Source: Bacteroidales bacterium OttesenSCG-928-B11
Lineage (GTDB): Bacteria > Bacteroidota > Bacteroidia > Bacteroidales > WCHB1-69
DNA length: 62,255 nucleotides
Direction: 5' to 3'
NCBI GenBank assembly: GCA_030267125.1
Contig: JAJDJJ010000005.1
Location: 1 to 62,255 of the forward strand
A program made the translations under genes and the position numbers. The stretch's first letter is position 1, and every line of letters starts with the position of its first letter. Under the pieces are notes generated by a model. That model saw nothing but the letters and a program-made list of their open reading frames with translations, did no database searches and was not told the origin of the DNA. This document shows, one piece after another, positions 44,724 through 53,296 of the stretch.

Positions 44724-46067
44724 ATGGCAGCATTTAAAGCGTATGATTTCAGAGGTAAATATGATATAGACTTTACCACGGACGATATTTACAAGATCGG
44801 TTTTTTTCTTCCTGAATTACTGAATACAAAAAAAGTATTGATAGGATACGATATGCGGGTTTCCACGCCGGTAATTTACGAGGCGCTTTGCAAAGGTGTC
44901 ACCGATGCCGGCGCTGATGTGTATGATATGGGCTTATGTACCACGCCGATGGTTTACTTTTTTACGGCAAAACATCATTTCGAAGCTTCGGTAATGATTA
45001 CGGCCTCACATAATCCTAAGGAATATAACGGATTGAAGATATCCAGAAAAGATGCCCTCCCCGTAGGTTATGAAACAGGATTGTCAACCTTGGAGAAGAT
45101 GGTGAAGGAAGACGAAGTGAAACCGGTGGCGGAAAAGGGGAAAGTGATAGACTATCCTGTCAAGGATGAATATATTCGATTTTTAACAAATTATAAGTGT
45201 GATATTTCCAACTTGAAGATCGGCATGGACTGCTCCAACGGTATGGCTTCCGTTTTAGTGAAAGATATATTTGGCGATCAACCGCATTACATTTTCGACA
45301 CGTTGGATGGTACTTTTCCTAATCACGAAGCTAATCCGTTAGAGCCTGAGAATGTGGAGGATTTGCAAAAATTAGTGAAAGAGATGAAAGCGGATATCGG
45401 AGTGGTTTTTGATGGTGATGCCGACCGCGTAATGTTTGTGGACGAGAAGGGGAACTTTATCCCCCCCGATTTGATGATAGCCGTTTTGTCTTACTATTTC
45501 ATCGAAGAAAAAAATGTTGAAGGTAAAGTGATTGTCGATATACGAACATCAAAGTCAACAACTGAGTTCATAGAAAAAAAGGGTAGGGAAGTGTTTGTTT
45601 GGAAGGTAGGTCGTGCCTTTGCTGCAATGAAAATGCGCGAGATAGACGGCGCTTTTGGTGGCGAATTTGCCGGGCACTATTACTTCCGCGATTTCTTCTA
45701 CTCCGATTCGGCAATGATGGCGGCGTTGATCATCCTTCATATTGTAAGCGAAAAAAAGAAAGAGGGAGTAACACTTTCGGAAATAATTAGCCAAATTAAG
45801 AGTTATGCTAATTCCGGTGAAATCAACTTCAGAATCGAAGATAAAACTGCCGCTATGAAATTGGTGGTTGAGCATTTCACTGCACAAGAAAAACCGTCCA
45901 AAGTGATGGACTTCGACGGCTACCGGATTGAGTTTGCTGACTGGTGGTTCAATATCCGCCCCTCCAACACCGAACCTTACCTCCGCTTATTAATGGAAGC
46001 TAAAACCGAGAAACTGCTGGCTGAAAAGCTGAAAGAGATGGAAAAACTGTTGGCAACTGTTAAATGA
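44724..46067 (+). CDS. Phosphomannomutase/phosphoglucomutase
   Basis: A 447-residue alpha-D-phosphohexomutase. The opening FKAYDFRGKYDIDFT is the pattern of bifunctional PMM/PGM. The phosphoserine loop is VMITASHNPKEYNGLKIS, the metal loop is GVVFDGDADRVMFV, the sugar-binding loop is GGEFAGHYYFRD, and the phosphate loop is RPSNTEPYLRLLMEA. The start is the ATG at 44724, 11 bases after the previous stop; the longer frame from 44631 overlaps the upstream gene and adds 31 residues without family likeness. The enzyme makes mannose-1-P or glucose-1-P for surface polysaccharides. It closes the rnfBC-gatED unit by spacing. Confidence 0.88.
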   Translation: MAAFKAYDFRGKYDIDFTTDDIYKIGFFLPELLNTKKVLIGYDMRVSTPVIYEALCKGVTDAGADVYDMGLCTTPMVYFFTAKHHFEASVMITASHNPKEYNGLKISRKDALPVGYETGLSTLEKMVKEDEVKPVAEKGKVIDYPVKDEYIRFLTNYKCDISNLKIGMDCSNGMASVLVKDIFGDQPHYIFDTLDGTFPNHEANPLEPENVEDLQKLVKEMKADIGVVFDGDADRVMFVDEKGNFIPPDLMIAVLSYYFIEEKNVEGKVIVDIRTSKSTTEFIEKKGREVFVWKVGRAFAAMKMREIDGAFGGEFAGHYYFRDFFYSDSAMMAALIILHIVSEKKKEGVTLSEIISQIKSYANSGEINFRIEDKTAAMKLVVEHFTAQEKPSKVMDFDGYRIEFADWWFNIRPSNTEPYLRLLMEAKTEKLLAEKLKEMEKLLATVK

Positions 46068-46148
46068 GACCGCTTGTAATCAGCTATATTTTTTGAGTAA
46101 GTAACTATTTTTTTTCTTCTGGAACAGGTTTGTTTAGGTGGAAAAATG

Positions 46149-46156
46149 TATTTTTG
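46149..46156 (+). promoter_or_regulatory. -7 promoter box TATTTTTG before FN3 surface protein
   Basis: TAnnTTTG followed by CCCCCC, 54 bases before the ATG at 46211. A TTTG lies at 46129-46132 as a possible -33 element, with a slightly short 16-base spacer. Confidence 0.65.
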
Positions 46157-46210
46157 CCCCCCTTTAAATAAAAATATTAACTAACATTATTACATTCACT
46201 AAAATCAGTT

Positions 46211-49200
46211 ATGAAAAAGATCAAAAACTTTACAAAATTACTATTAGCAGTGATCATTGCTATGAATCTCGCTTTGCCAATCGCTTCAGCGGCAGGGCAC
46301 AACCACTTGATTAAAAGTGCAACGAGTGACTATCTCTTTTCGGATGGAGAAGCCCCCTGTACTATTATACAGTTTCCTTATGTCGTAAATTTTGACGATT
46401 CCACAACTCTGCCGGGATGCTTAACTACTTACACGACTCAGCACGTACCTTCTATACAAACCATGTATTATTCGAGTGCTCCCAACGCATTAATACTCTC
46501 TGTTAGTTCCGGCAATCAAGCCATGCTTGTCTTGCCCGCACTAACTGAAGAGATCAGCTGGGAGGAAGCACGTCTTAATTTCAGAGCTCAAAGCGGTGAT
46601 TTGCAAGGTTTATTCCAAGTAGTAGCCATCCACGATATCAACAATCCCGGTGAATATACGGTTGTCAGCACGATCACTTTTAGTAAGGGATATTATTGGG
46701 AAACGAAAAAGTTGGATCTCTTGGGAGTGCCGGACAGTTGTCGTTACATAGGTTTTAGATGGGGAAACACAACCGGTGGAAGTTACAGCTCCAAATCGGT
46801 GATTATTGACGATATTGAATTAGGCTACACACCCGACTGTGTCGACATATCTGGATTGACAACTAAGGATATAGGACCCACTCATGTTGCTTTACAGTGG
46901 GAAGCTGAATATGGAGAATATGATTATTTTGAGGCGCAATATGCCGAATTAGGAAGTGGAGAATGGGTTGATATTTATGATGTAGACACAACCTCCTACT
47001 TCTTATCTTATTTGGAGGGATCTACTCGCTACCAATTCCGGGTGCGTTTATCTTGCAATGACGAGTATTTGGATTGGCATACCATCAATTTCCAAACGGA
47101 TTGTGGAGCCACCTCACTGCTTCATGAAATTGACAGCGGAGCTGACAAAATAAAGCTAAATAGTAGATATATGCCTTTTTGGGCTGAAAAGAAGTCGATG
47201 TATACTCAACAGATTTATACCCATGACGAGTTGGGAAACAAAGCAATGACCATATCTTCTATTGCGTGGAATTATGTGCATGAAAACACGTTGGAACGGA
47301 AACTGACCATCTATATGGGGCATAGGGATACGAATGAATTTGCTTACAATAAATGGCATCCCGATACGCTTTTGACGGAAGTGTTTAGCGGAAAGCTTAC
47401 TTTTAATAGAAACAACAATAATTGGTTTACCATCCCTATTGATAATTTTGAATACAATGGCACCCAAAATCTGGTCATTGCCGTAGTCAGCAGTGGCGAA
47501 GGCGGCGGTGGATACCTGACTTCGGATGTATTTTTCAACACCTATCCAAGCGATAAAAAAGTGGTGGTCTTTGCGCACGGAACAGCCCCTTACGATGTGA
47601 GCAATCCTGGGAATATGAGTGGATGGCCCTCAGGGAACAACCGTAACAATATCCGCTTTTTTTCGTGTAGCGACAGTCCGTGTTATGGACCGATTCAAAT
47701 CCATACGGAAGTAGCGGTTGAAGAAGCCACCATATCTTGGCAAGAGATAGATTATGGCACAACCTTTGAACTGGAGTACAAAGAATTGGCTGCTGCTGAT
47801 TGGATATCAGAAGGTTCTTTTGCGGCCACCACTATCACGATAGAAGGCCTGTCGGAAAGCACGGATTATACCGGTAGAATCAGAACGCTTTGTGAAAACG
47901 ACACTACCCAGTGGCAGGTTTTTAATTTCACCACCCTTTGCGCTAAGATTTATATCCCCTATAGCGAGAAATTTGATCAAATCACAGGTGTTGATTACCC
48001 TACCTGTTGGGGACGCGAAACCACATTGGGAACCCGCCTTCCGGTTTTGGTGAATAACGAAGGGACAGATGCACGAAAAGCAATCTCTTTTGGCGATATA
48101 CCCAATGCTGCCAACTATGTTATCCTTCCCGAATTTGAAGAATTTCTGAGCCTTGCTAATTGCCAAATTAATTTTTCCGCAAAAGTTACCGGCAATAACG
48201 GTGTTTTAACTCTTGGCTTCTTGAACGAAAGAAACAACATCTATTCTTACACTGTTTTTGATACAGTTCGTTTTAGTGCAGCGGAAATTAATAACTGGCT
48301 TGAATTTGAATACCCATTTGCAAATACCGATATGGCTACCTCTAACCTCGCTTTCAGATGGGAAAACGGAGATGGCTCCAGTGCTCTTATCGATGATATT
48401 TTTGTAGATTATGCCGCCAGCTGCCCAAGACCGTTGCGCGTGGAAATCGACAGTGTTTCCGCTAACTCCGCAAAAATAAGTTGGGAGGAAAGAGGTGTTG
48501 CAACCAGCTGGGAAGTGGAATATCTACCCATAGGAGGATCGGTAGGCAGTGGCAATAAAGTGTGGGCAACCACTGCGCCAACAGCTGTTATCACCGATCT
48601 TGACGCATTAACAAACTATGAAGTCTACATCCGTGCTATCTGTGCTGGCGGAGATACTAGCGAATACAGTACGGCAATCTCTTTTGTGACTTTGCAATCT
48701 GTTGCAACACTTCCTTATCTGTGTGATTTTGAAGATGACACTGAAAATGCCCTTTGGGATTTAGAAAATGGAAATCAAATCAATAAATGGTATATTGATA
48801 CCATTGTCCATAATCAAATAGTTGAAAGTAAAGGTCTTTACATCTCTGATGATGGTGGTGCAACAAATCATTTCTTCCAAACAAGAAATTCTTCCACTTG
48901 GGCTTTCCGTGATATTCAACTCCCGGAAGAGGCTGATGGCGAATTTGTCCTTTCGTTTGACTGGAGAGCGTTTGGTTATACGGATCACATGTTTGGCACA
49001 CATCAGGATTATCTATCCGTATATATTGGACCGATTGCTACTGTGGAGTCAGGAAACACACAAGCTCCAGCTGGCAGCACCACTCTGTTTAATGCCTTGA
49101 ACGAAAGCGATCAGTGGGTGCGCGGAGAGACAGTCATACCGTTAACCTTTGGAGGAGAAATGGTGAGACTGTATTTCTTATGGAGGAATAGCGGAAGTAG

Positions 49201-50290
49201 CTTTGGTCAGCAACCGCCTGCGGCAGTCGACAATATCTCAATTTTCCATACCACTTGTATTCCTCCAACTTCCATTCAAGTGAATGCGGAAAATATCACC
49301 GATTCTTCGGCTGTAATTACTTGGACAAGAGATGAAAATAATAGCTGGATTCTTGAATATAAAAATGTGGATAGTGTGCAGTGGTCATCCATTCAGGTAG
49401 ATACTGATACAACTTATCTTGCGAATCAATTGACTGACGGAGCGACCTATGAAGTGCGCGTGAAAACTGTTTGTAGCGACGACAACAGCCGTTATATCTC
49501 CACGACCTTTGAAACCCCCGAAGCTCCGGAAATCCCCGAACTTTGTATTGAACCTACGAACCTGGCAGTTACAATCATTACGCAAAACTCTGCACACATC
49601 GCTTGGACAGCGGGTGGTAAAGAGACTTCTTGGAAGTTGTCGTATAAAGCAGAAACTGGCGATACCTACACCGACTCCACGCTGACAACAACCACATTTG
49701 ATCTGGAAAATCTTGCTCCGGCAACGACTTACGAGGTGCTTGTGTGGGCAATTTGTGCGGAAGGCGAGCAATCAGACTCCGTATTTGCTACGTTTACCAC
49801 GGAAAACGAACCTGTGATACTTTACAACATCACGGCTACTGCCGGATCAAATGGACGGATAGAACCTTCGGGAACCTTCACGGTGGAAGCGGGTAGCGAT
49901 ACCATGTTTGTCATTACTCCCGACAAAGATTATATCATTGAAAGCATTGTCATCAATAGTGCCGGTGCTCCCATCCAAGATACCATCAGATTGGAGAATA
50001 TCAACGAAGATTACACTATTCAAGTAGAATTTGTCACCAACAGCATTAGCAAACACAATACTCATGATATCACAATTTATCCTAATCCGGCGAAAGATCT
50101 GTTAAATGTTAAACTTGACCGTCAATTTGATAATGTGGTAGTATATAATCTCTTAGGAGAGAAAGTAGCATATCAAACGATTACGGATATGAATATCACG
50201 ATTCGCGTGGCTTCATTTGCTCCCGGAATTTATTTCGCACGTTTCCAAAACTCTAAGGAGACTGTTAATATCAAATTTGTCAAAGAATAG
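46211..50290 (+). CDS. Giant FN3/MAM-like T9SS-secreted surface protein
   Basis: A 1359-residue extracellular protein. The signal peptide covers about residues 1-28 (ending IASAAG). Three jelly-roll modules of the MAM/cleaved-adhesin kind lie at about 45-205, 580-735 and 835-1015, each with F-D/E near the start and D-D-I near the end. Between and after them are five fibronectin type III domains (about 210-290, 495-575, 737-830, 1018-1100 and 1112-1200), with the Y-x-V-x-V/I-R-x-x-C pattern. An InlB-B-repeat-like unit (about 1203-1275, ITATAGSNGRIEPSGTF) leads to a Por-type sorting tail (about 1285-1359, ITIYPNPAKDLLNVKL to GIYFARFQ). No catalytic domain was found, so adhesion or polymer binding is likely. 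Confidence 0.82.
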   Translation: MKKIKNFTKLLLAVIIAMNLALPIASAAGHNHLIKSATSDYLFSDGEAPCTIIQFPYVVNFDDSTTLPGCLTTYTTQHVPSIQTMYYSSAPNALILSVSSGNQAMLVLPALTEEISWEEARLNFRAQSGDLQGLFQVVAIHDINNPGEYTVVSTITFSKGYYWETKKLDLLGVPDSCRYIGFRWGNTTGGSYSSKSVIIDDIELGYTPDCVDISGLTTKDIGPTHVALQWEAEYGEYDYFEAQYAELGSGEWVDIYDVDTTSYFLSYLEGSTRYQFRVRLSCNDEYLDWHTINFQTDCGATSLLHEIDSGADKIKLNSRYMPFWAEKKSMYTQQIYTHDELGNKAMTISSIAWNYVHENTLERKLTIYMGHRDTNEFAYNKWHPDTLLTEVFSGKLTFNRNNNNWFTIPIDNFEYNGTQNLVIAVVSSGEGGGGYLTSDVFFNTYPSDKKVVVFAHGTAPYDVSNPGNMSGWPSGNNRNNIRFFSCSDSPCYGPIQIHTEVAVEEATISWQEIDYGTTFELEYKELAAADWISEGSFAATTITIEGLSESTDYTGRIRTLCENDTTQWQVFNFTTLCAKIYIPYSEKFDQITGVDYPTCWGRETTLGTRLPVLVNNEGTDARKAISFGDIPNAANYVILPEFEEFLSLANCQINFSAKVTGNNGVLTLGFLNERNNIYSYTVFDTVRFSAAEINNWLEFEYPFANTDMATSNLAFRWENGDGSSALIDDIFVDYAASCPRPLRVEIDSVSANSAKISWEERGVATSWEVEYLPIGGSVGSGNKVWATTAPTAVITDLDALTNYEVYIRAICAGGDTSEYSTAISFVTLQSVATLPYLCDFEDDTENALWDLENGNQINKWYIDTIVHNQIVESKGLYISDDGGATNHFFQTRNSSTWAFRDIQLPEEADGEFVLSFDWRAFGYTDHMFGTHQDYLSVYIGPIATVESGNTQAPAGSTTLFNALNESDQWVRGETVIPLTFGGEMVRLYFLWRNSGSSFGQQPPAAVDNISIFHTTCIPPTSIQVNAENITDSSAVITWTRDENNSWILEYKNVDSVQWSSIQVDTDTTYLANQLTDGATYEVRVKTVCSDDNSRYISTTFETPEAPEIPELCIEPTNLAVTIITQNSAHIAWTAGGKETSWKLSYKAETGDTYTDSTLTTTTFDLENLAPATTYEVLVWAICAEGEQSDSVFATFTTENEPVILYNITATAGSNGRIEPSGTFTVEAGSDTMFVITPDKDYIIESIVINSAGAPIQDTIRLENINEDYTIQVEFVTNSISKHNTHDITIYPNPAKDLLNVKLDRQFDNVVVYNLLGEKVAYQTITDMNITIRVASFAPGIYFARFQNSKETVNIKFVKE

Positions 50291-50304
50291 AATCCAACTT
50301 ATTA

Positions 50305-50353
50305 GGCAAAAAAAAGGCTGACTCGATAAGAGCTCAGCCTTTTCTTTTTTGCC
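50305..50353. terminator. Bidirectional terminator between convergent genes
   Basis: A strong stem AAAAGGCTGA (50312-50321) with TCAGCCTTTT (50334-50343), extended outside by GGCAAAA and TTTTGCC with a small bulge. It lies between the FN3 gene (plus) and a barrel gene (minus). Confidence 0.88.
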
Positions 50354-50399
50354 AAAAGTGGAGAATTAACGTTGCAACCTTAGCGCAATGAAATTATCC

Positions 50400-51053
50400 T
50401 TAACTTCCAATATTATATTTGAATCCCAATGCGATGTTCATCACGCAATTCCATTTTTTGAGCAGCATCATTCCCGGATATTGAGTGATCGTTGGATCAT
50501 TGTTTATGATACTTTGGTCATAAGCAAATGCAGCATAGAGGGTGTATTTTTCTTTGAAAGTATACCCGCCGGCAATTTCCACTAGAGCCCCCAAGTCAAA
50601 AGCTTTAAGGGAAGGATTGTGGTAAAGGGTAGGTGTTGCCGGATTGGATTCAAAAGACCTTCCCACAGCAATTGAGGGAACGATGCCAATACTGAAATTG
50701 CAGAAAAGTTTATTTCCCAATTGGTAACTAGCTTTTAAGGGGATAGATAAATAATCGTAATGATAAAAATAAGCTAAATCTCCAATAATATCTCCCAGCA
50801 CATCAGTTAGAAAGAGTTCTTGTTTATATCCTTTTCTGCTGTATAGCAAATCCGCCCCTACTCCAAAACCATTGGCAAATTGGTAATTATAGGTGATGCC
50901 CCCCATATAGCCGCATTTAAATTTGTTGCCGTCAAAATCAGGTTTCATAAGTACGCTCGAGAAGTTTATTCCCGATTTGATACCGATTTGGTGAGTCTGT
51001 GCGTTAGCCGTTAATGAAATTAATAAAACGGATACAATCAAAAGTTTCTTCAT
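50400..51053 (-). CDS. Outer-membrane beta-barrel protein (PorT-like)
   Basis: A 217-residue barrel protein with a signal peptide (MKKLLIVSVLLISLTANAQ) and alternating strands ending in aromatics: GIKSGINFSSVLM, GYMGGITYNYQF, GFGVGADLLYSRKGY, YDYLSIPLKASYQLG, LFCNFSIGIVPSIAVG, and the last strand MNIALGFKYNIGS. LLYSRKGY and YLSIPLKASY are the recurring motifs of the Bacteroidetes porin/PorT-like family, and they are shared with the protein at 5130-5885 (LLYTQKGSF, YVEVPVLAHY). The function of this family is mostly unknown. It lies 69 bases downstream of the Hdr-like gene cluster on the same strand, with no clear promoter, so read-through is possible. Confidence 0.78.
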   Translation of the reverse strand: MKKLLIVSVLLISLTANAQTHQIGIKSGINFSSVLMKPDFDGNKFKCGYMGGITYNYQFANGFGVGADLLYSRKGYKQELFLTDVLGDIIGDLAYFYHYDYLSIPLKASYQLGNKLFCNFSIGIVPSIAVGRSFESNPATPTLYHNPSLKAFDLGALVEIAGGYTFKEKYTLYAAFAYDQSIINNDPTITQYPGMMLLKKWNCVMNIALGFKYNIGS

Positions 51054-51122
51054 GTTAATAAGTTTTAGTTGGTAAATAAAAACAGGAAGATAACGAAGAA
51101 CAAAAGAAAACTATTGTGCCGA

Positions 51123-52898
51123 TTAATCAAGAGCTATCAGTTCCGCAATATCCATCACTTTGATTGTATTTCCCCCTCTTTGGAAACTTTTTTTGCATAG
51201 CGGACATGAAGTCGCTAAAATATCGGGGTGATTGATACAGAGAGTATCCAAGGTCTGATTACGGATGGCGGTAAGTTGTTCGGGATTGATAATTGTGTTG
51301 GCTAAACTTCCACCGCAGCAGAGGCTGTCATCTTTTTCGTTACCGGCAGGGATCAATTCACCTACTTTCGTAATGATATTGCGCGGGGATTCATAAATAT
51401 TATGTCCTCGGCTGATCTCACAAGGATCATGGTAGGCGATGCGCAGTTCTTTCTTTTTCGAGACTTTCAATTTACCTTCATTAAGCAGCTGTTCAATATA
51501 TTGCGAATGGTGCATCACCGGGATGGACAAGTTATAGTCTTTGGCGAAGGAGTTATAGCAAATCGGACAAGAGGTAACCAAAACTGTTCCGCCGGCGTTG
51601 TTGATCAGTTCACTATTTTTACGCATCAGGGCGTTAGCTTGTTCCAAGAATCCCTGCTGTTTTAACGGGCGACCGCAACAAATACTTTTATCCTCGTCAA
51701 GAAAATGATAGTCAATTTTGGCGTTATCGAGAATCTGTTTCATTGCAGTGATGATACCGGGAGTGAGGTGGCTCATACAGCCCGCAAAATAGAGTACTTT
51801 CGCTTGTGCGTCTTTTGGCGCTTCCGGTTTTATATAATCGTATAGTTTCTCGCTGTCGAATCCTTTTTTTCTACGATAAATCCGTCGTATCTGTGTCTGT
51901 TCGATGCCGACGGGGCAAGCGTTTGTACAACGGTTGCACATCAGGCAGTTGTCGGCGATTTCATCCTGCAACTGTTCCTCTCTGACATCGCGGATAAAAT
52001 AGACCGCTTGCGTGTTATTGATATTGGCGGCGCTGTTAATTTGGCATGTGTCGATACAGATGCCGCAGCGGGAACAGGAGTATAGCTCAATGAAAGTGTA
52101 GCCCGTTTTTTCAGCGCTTTCCACCACTTTCCATTTGCGGAGAAAAATGAGTAACACTTCGGTGAAGATGTGCATGTAACGCGTGAATGGCATAAGTGCG
52201 AAAAAAACACAGAGTGCGATGGAGTAGGCCCACCACGCTGGTAATTCGATCGTCTCCACAGGTAATACGGAAAGCCAGTTGCCAATGGTTTGAGTGAGAA
52301 AACCGCCATTGCCCTTGTAACTTGCTGTGATACTTTCGGAAAAAAGACGTAGTGGAAAGATTAACCAAAGTGCTGTTAATGCCGTGCGATCGATAGGGGA
52401 GTGGTTGGTCGTTTTTCTCAATCCAAGGATTGTGGATCGGGAGCGTTTAATAAACGCCAAGATCAATCCCGATAAAACAAAAAGTAGCAATAAATCCATT
52501 ACGAAAGCAAAGAAACCCTGCAACGGATAGTGTTCACCGATGGGTTCGAAATATTTGAAAAAGATACCAAGCCATGGCTCGGTGAAAATTTTGCCGCTGG
52601 CGAAAATCTCTTCCACTTTTCCCATGACGATCAGCATCAGCCAGCCAAAAGCGAAGCAGAAGTGCATGTAACCCAATACAAAATTGGTTTTGAAGATATT
52701 GCGATGGAACAATGACTCCCTGATTGTTTCCCAGATTGCTTTTAAAGTTTTGAAAGATATAATGTTACGGGATACAGCGACGCGTTGGCGTTTATCCATC
52801 ATCCTGAACCAACGTACTAACCGCACAATCATGACGATCACCAAGAAGATGACACCCAGCATAAACGGGATTACAAAGGGGTGGAAATTCTGATTCAT
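51123..52898 (-). CDS. Cytochrome b / HdrD-like fusion iron-sulfur protein
   Basis: A 591-residue membrane protein with a NarI/HdrE-like front: helices at about 8-28, 72-93, 127-150, 172-188 and 222-243, with histidines H79 and H243 as candidate haem ligands. Two 4Fe-4S clusters follow (C275, C278, C281, C285 and C318, C321, C324, C328). At the end are two CCG domains: C374, C407-C408, C444, C447 and C493, C527-C528, C565, C568. CCG domains hold the special clusters of heterodisulfide reductase HdrB/HdrD. The fusion resembles HdrE+HdrD of methanogens and DsrMK/QmoC of sulfate reducers. Likely role: electron exchange with menaquinone. It is the last gene of a five-gene unit, 3 bases after the small ferredoxin. 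Confidence 0.8.
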   Translation of the reverse strand: MNQNFHPFVIPFMLGVIFLVIVMIVRLVRWFRMMDKRQRVAVSRNIISFKTLKAIWETIRESLFHRNIFKTNFVLGYMHFCFAFGWLMLIVMGKVEEIFASGKIFTEPWLGIFFKYFEPIGEHYPLQGFFAFVMDLLLLFVLSGLILAFIKRSRSTILGLRKTTNHSPIDRTALTALWLIFPLRLFSESITASYKGNGGFLTQTIGNWLSVLPVETIELPAWWAYSIALCVFFALMPFTRYMHIFTEVLLIFLRKWKVVESAEKTGYTFIELYSCSRCGICIDTCQINSAANINNTQAVYFIRDVREEQLQDEIADNCLMCNRCTNACPVGIEQTQIRRIYRRKKGFDSEKLYDYIKPEAPKDAQAKVLYFAGCMSHLTPGIITAMKQILDNAKIDYHFLDEDKSICCGRPLKQQGFLEQANALMRKNSELINNAGGTVLVTSCPICYNSFAKDYNLSIPVMHHSQYIEQLLNEGKLKVSKKKELRIAYHDPCEISRGHNIYESPRNIITKVGELIPAGNEKDDSLCCGGSLANTIINPEQLTAIRNQTLDTLCINHPDILATSCPLCKKSFQRGGNTIKVMDIAELIALD

Positions 52899-52901
52899 AT
52901 T

Positions 52902-53240
52902 CTATCGTTTTGAAAATGAATTGACTAAAAGACGGGCCTGGATAATCATCGCCCGTGTGTTGACGTTCCGGGGACAAACAAGCGAGCACTTTCCGCACAA
53001 CATACATTTATTCAGCTCTTTGCTTAAAGTATCGTACTCGCCTCTGCGTATCAGCATATTGCATTTTAGTACCGAAAAATCAGTGTGTTGCCGTGCCGCA
53101 CAGGTGGCTGCACATCCACCGCAGCCGATGCACCGAGCAAATGACGGTACTTTTTTCATCAAATCATTGTATAAGGATAAATCCGCTTCAACAAGATTAA
53201 TTGCACCGCTTTTATTTAAAGTGTATCCAAAGTTTATCAT
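52902..53240 (-). CDS. Small two-cluster ferredoxin subunit (HdrC-like)
   Basis: A 112-residue soluble protein with two classical 4Fe-4S motifs: C37, C40, C43, C47 (CIGCGGCAATC) and C79, C82, C85, C89 (CMLCGKCSLVCP). The N-terminal 30 residues are unlike ordinary ferredoxins, and the layout fits the HdrC-like family. It is encoded 3 bases before the cytochrome b/HdrD fusion and 56 bases after the HdrA-like gene. It is a probable electron wire between the flavoprotein and the membrane protein. Confidence 0.8.
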   Translation of the reverse strand: MINFGYTLNKSGAINLVEADLSLYNDLMKKVPSFARCIGCGGCAATCAARQHTDFSVLKCNMLIRRGEYDTLSKELNKCMLCGKCSLVCPRNVNTRAMIIQARLLVNSFSKR

Positions 53241-53296
53241 AGCTATTTTTTTACAGATAAAGAATAAATGATGTTAGGCCAATTTCTCATCATTTG

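Noticed and set aside
46211-50290. DNA-level tandem repeats in the FN3 protein
   Set aside because: The modules are alike only at protein level; nucleotide sequences have diverged too far to be called repeats.
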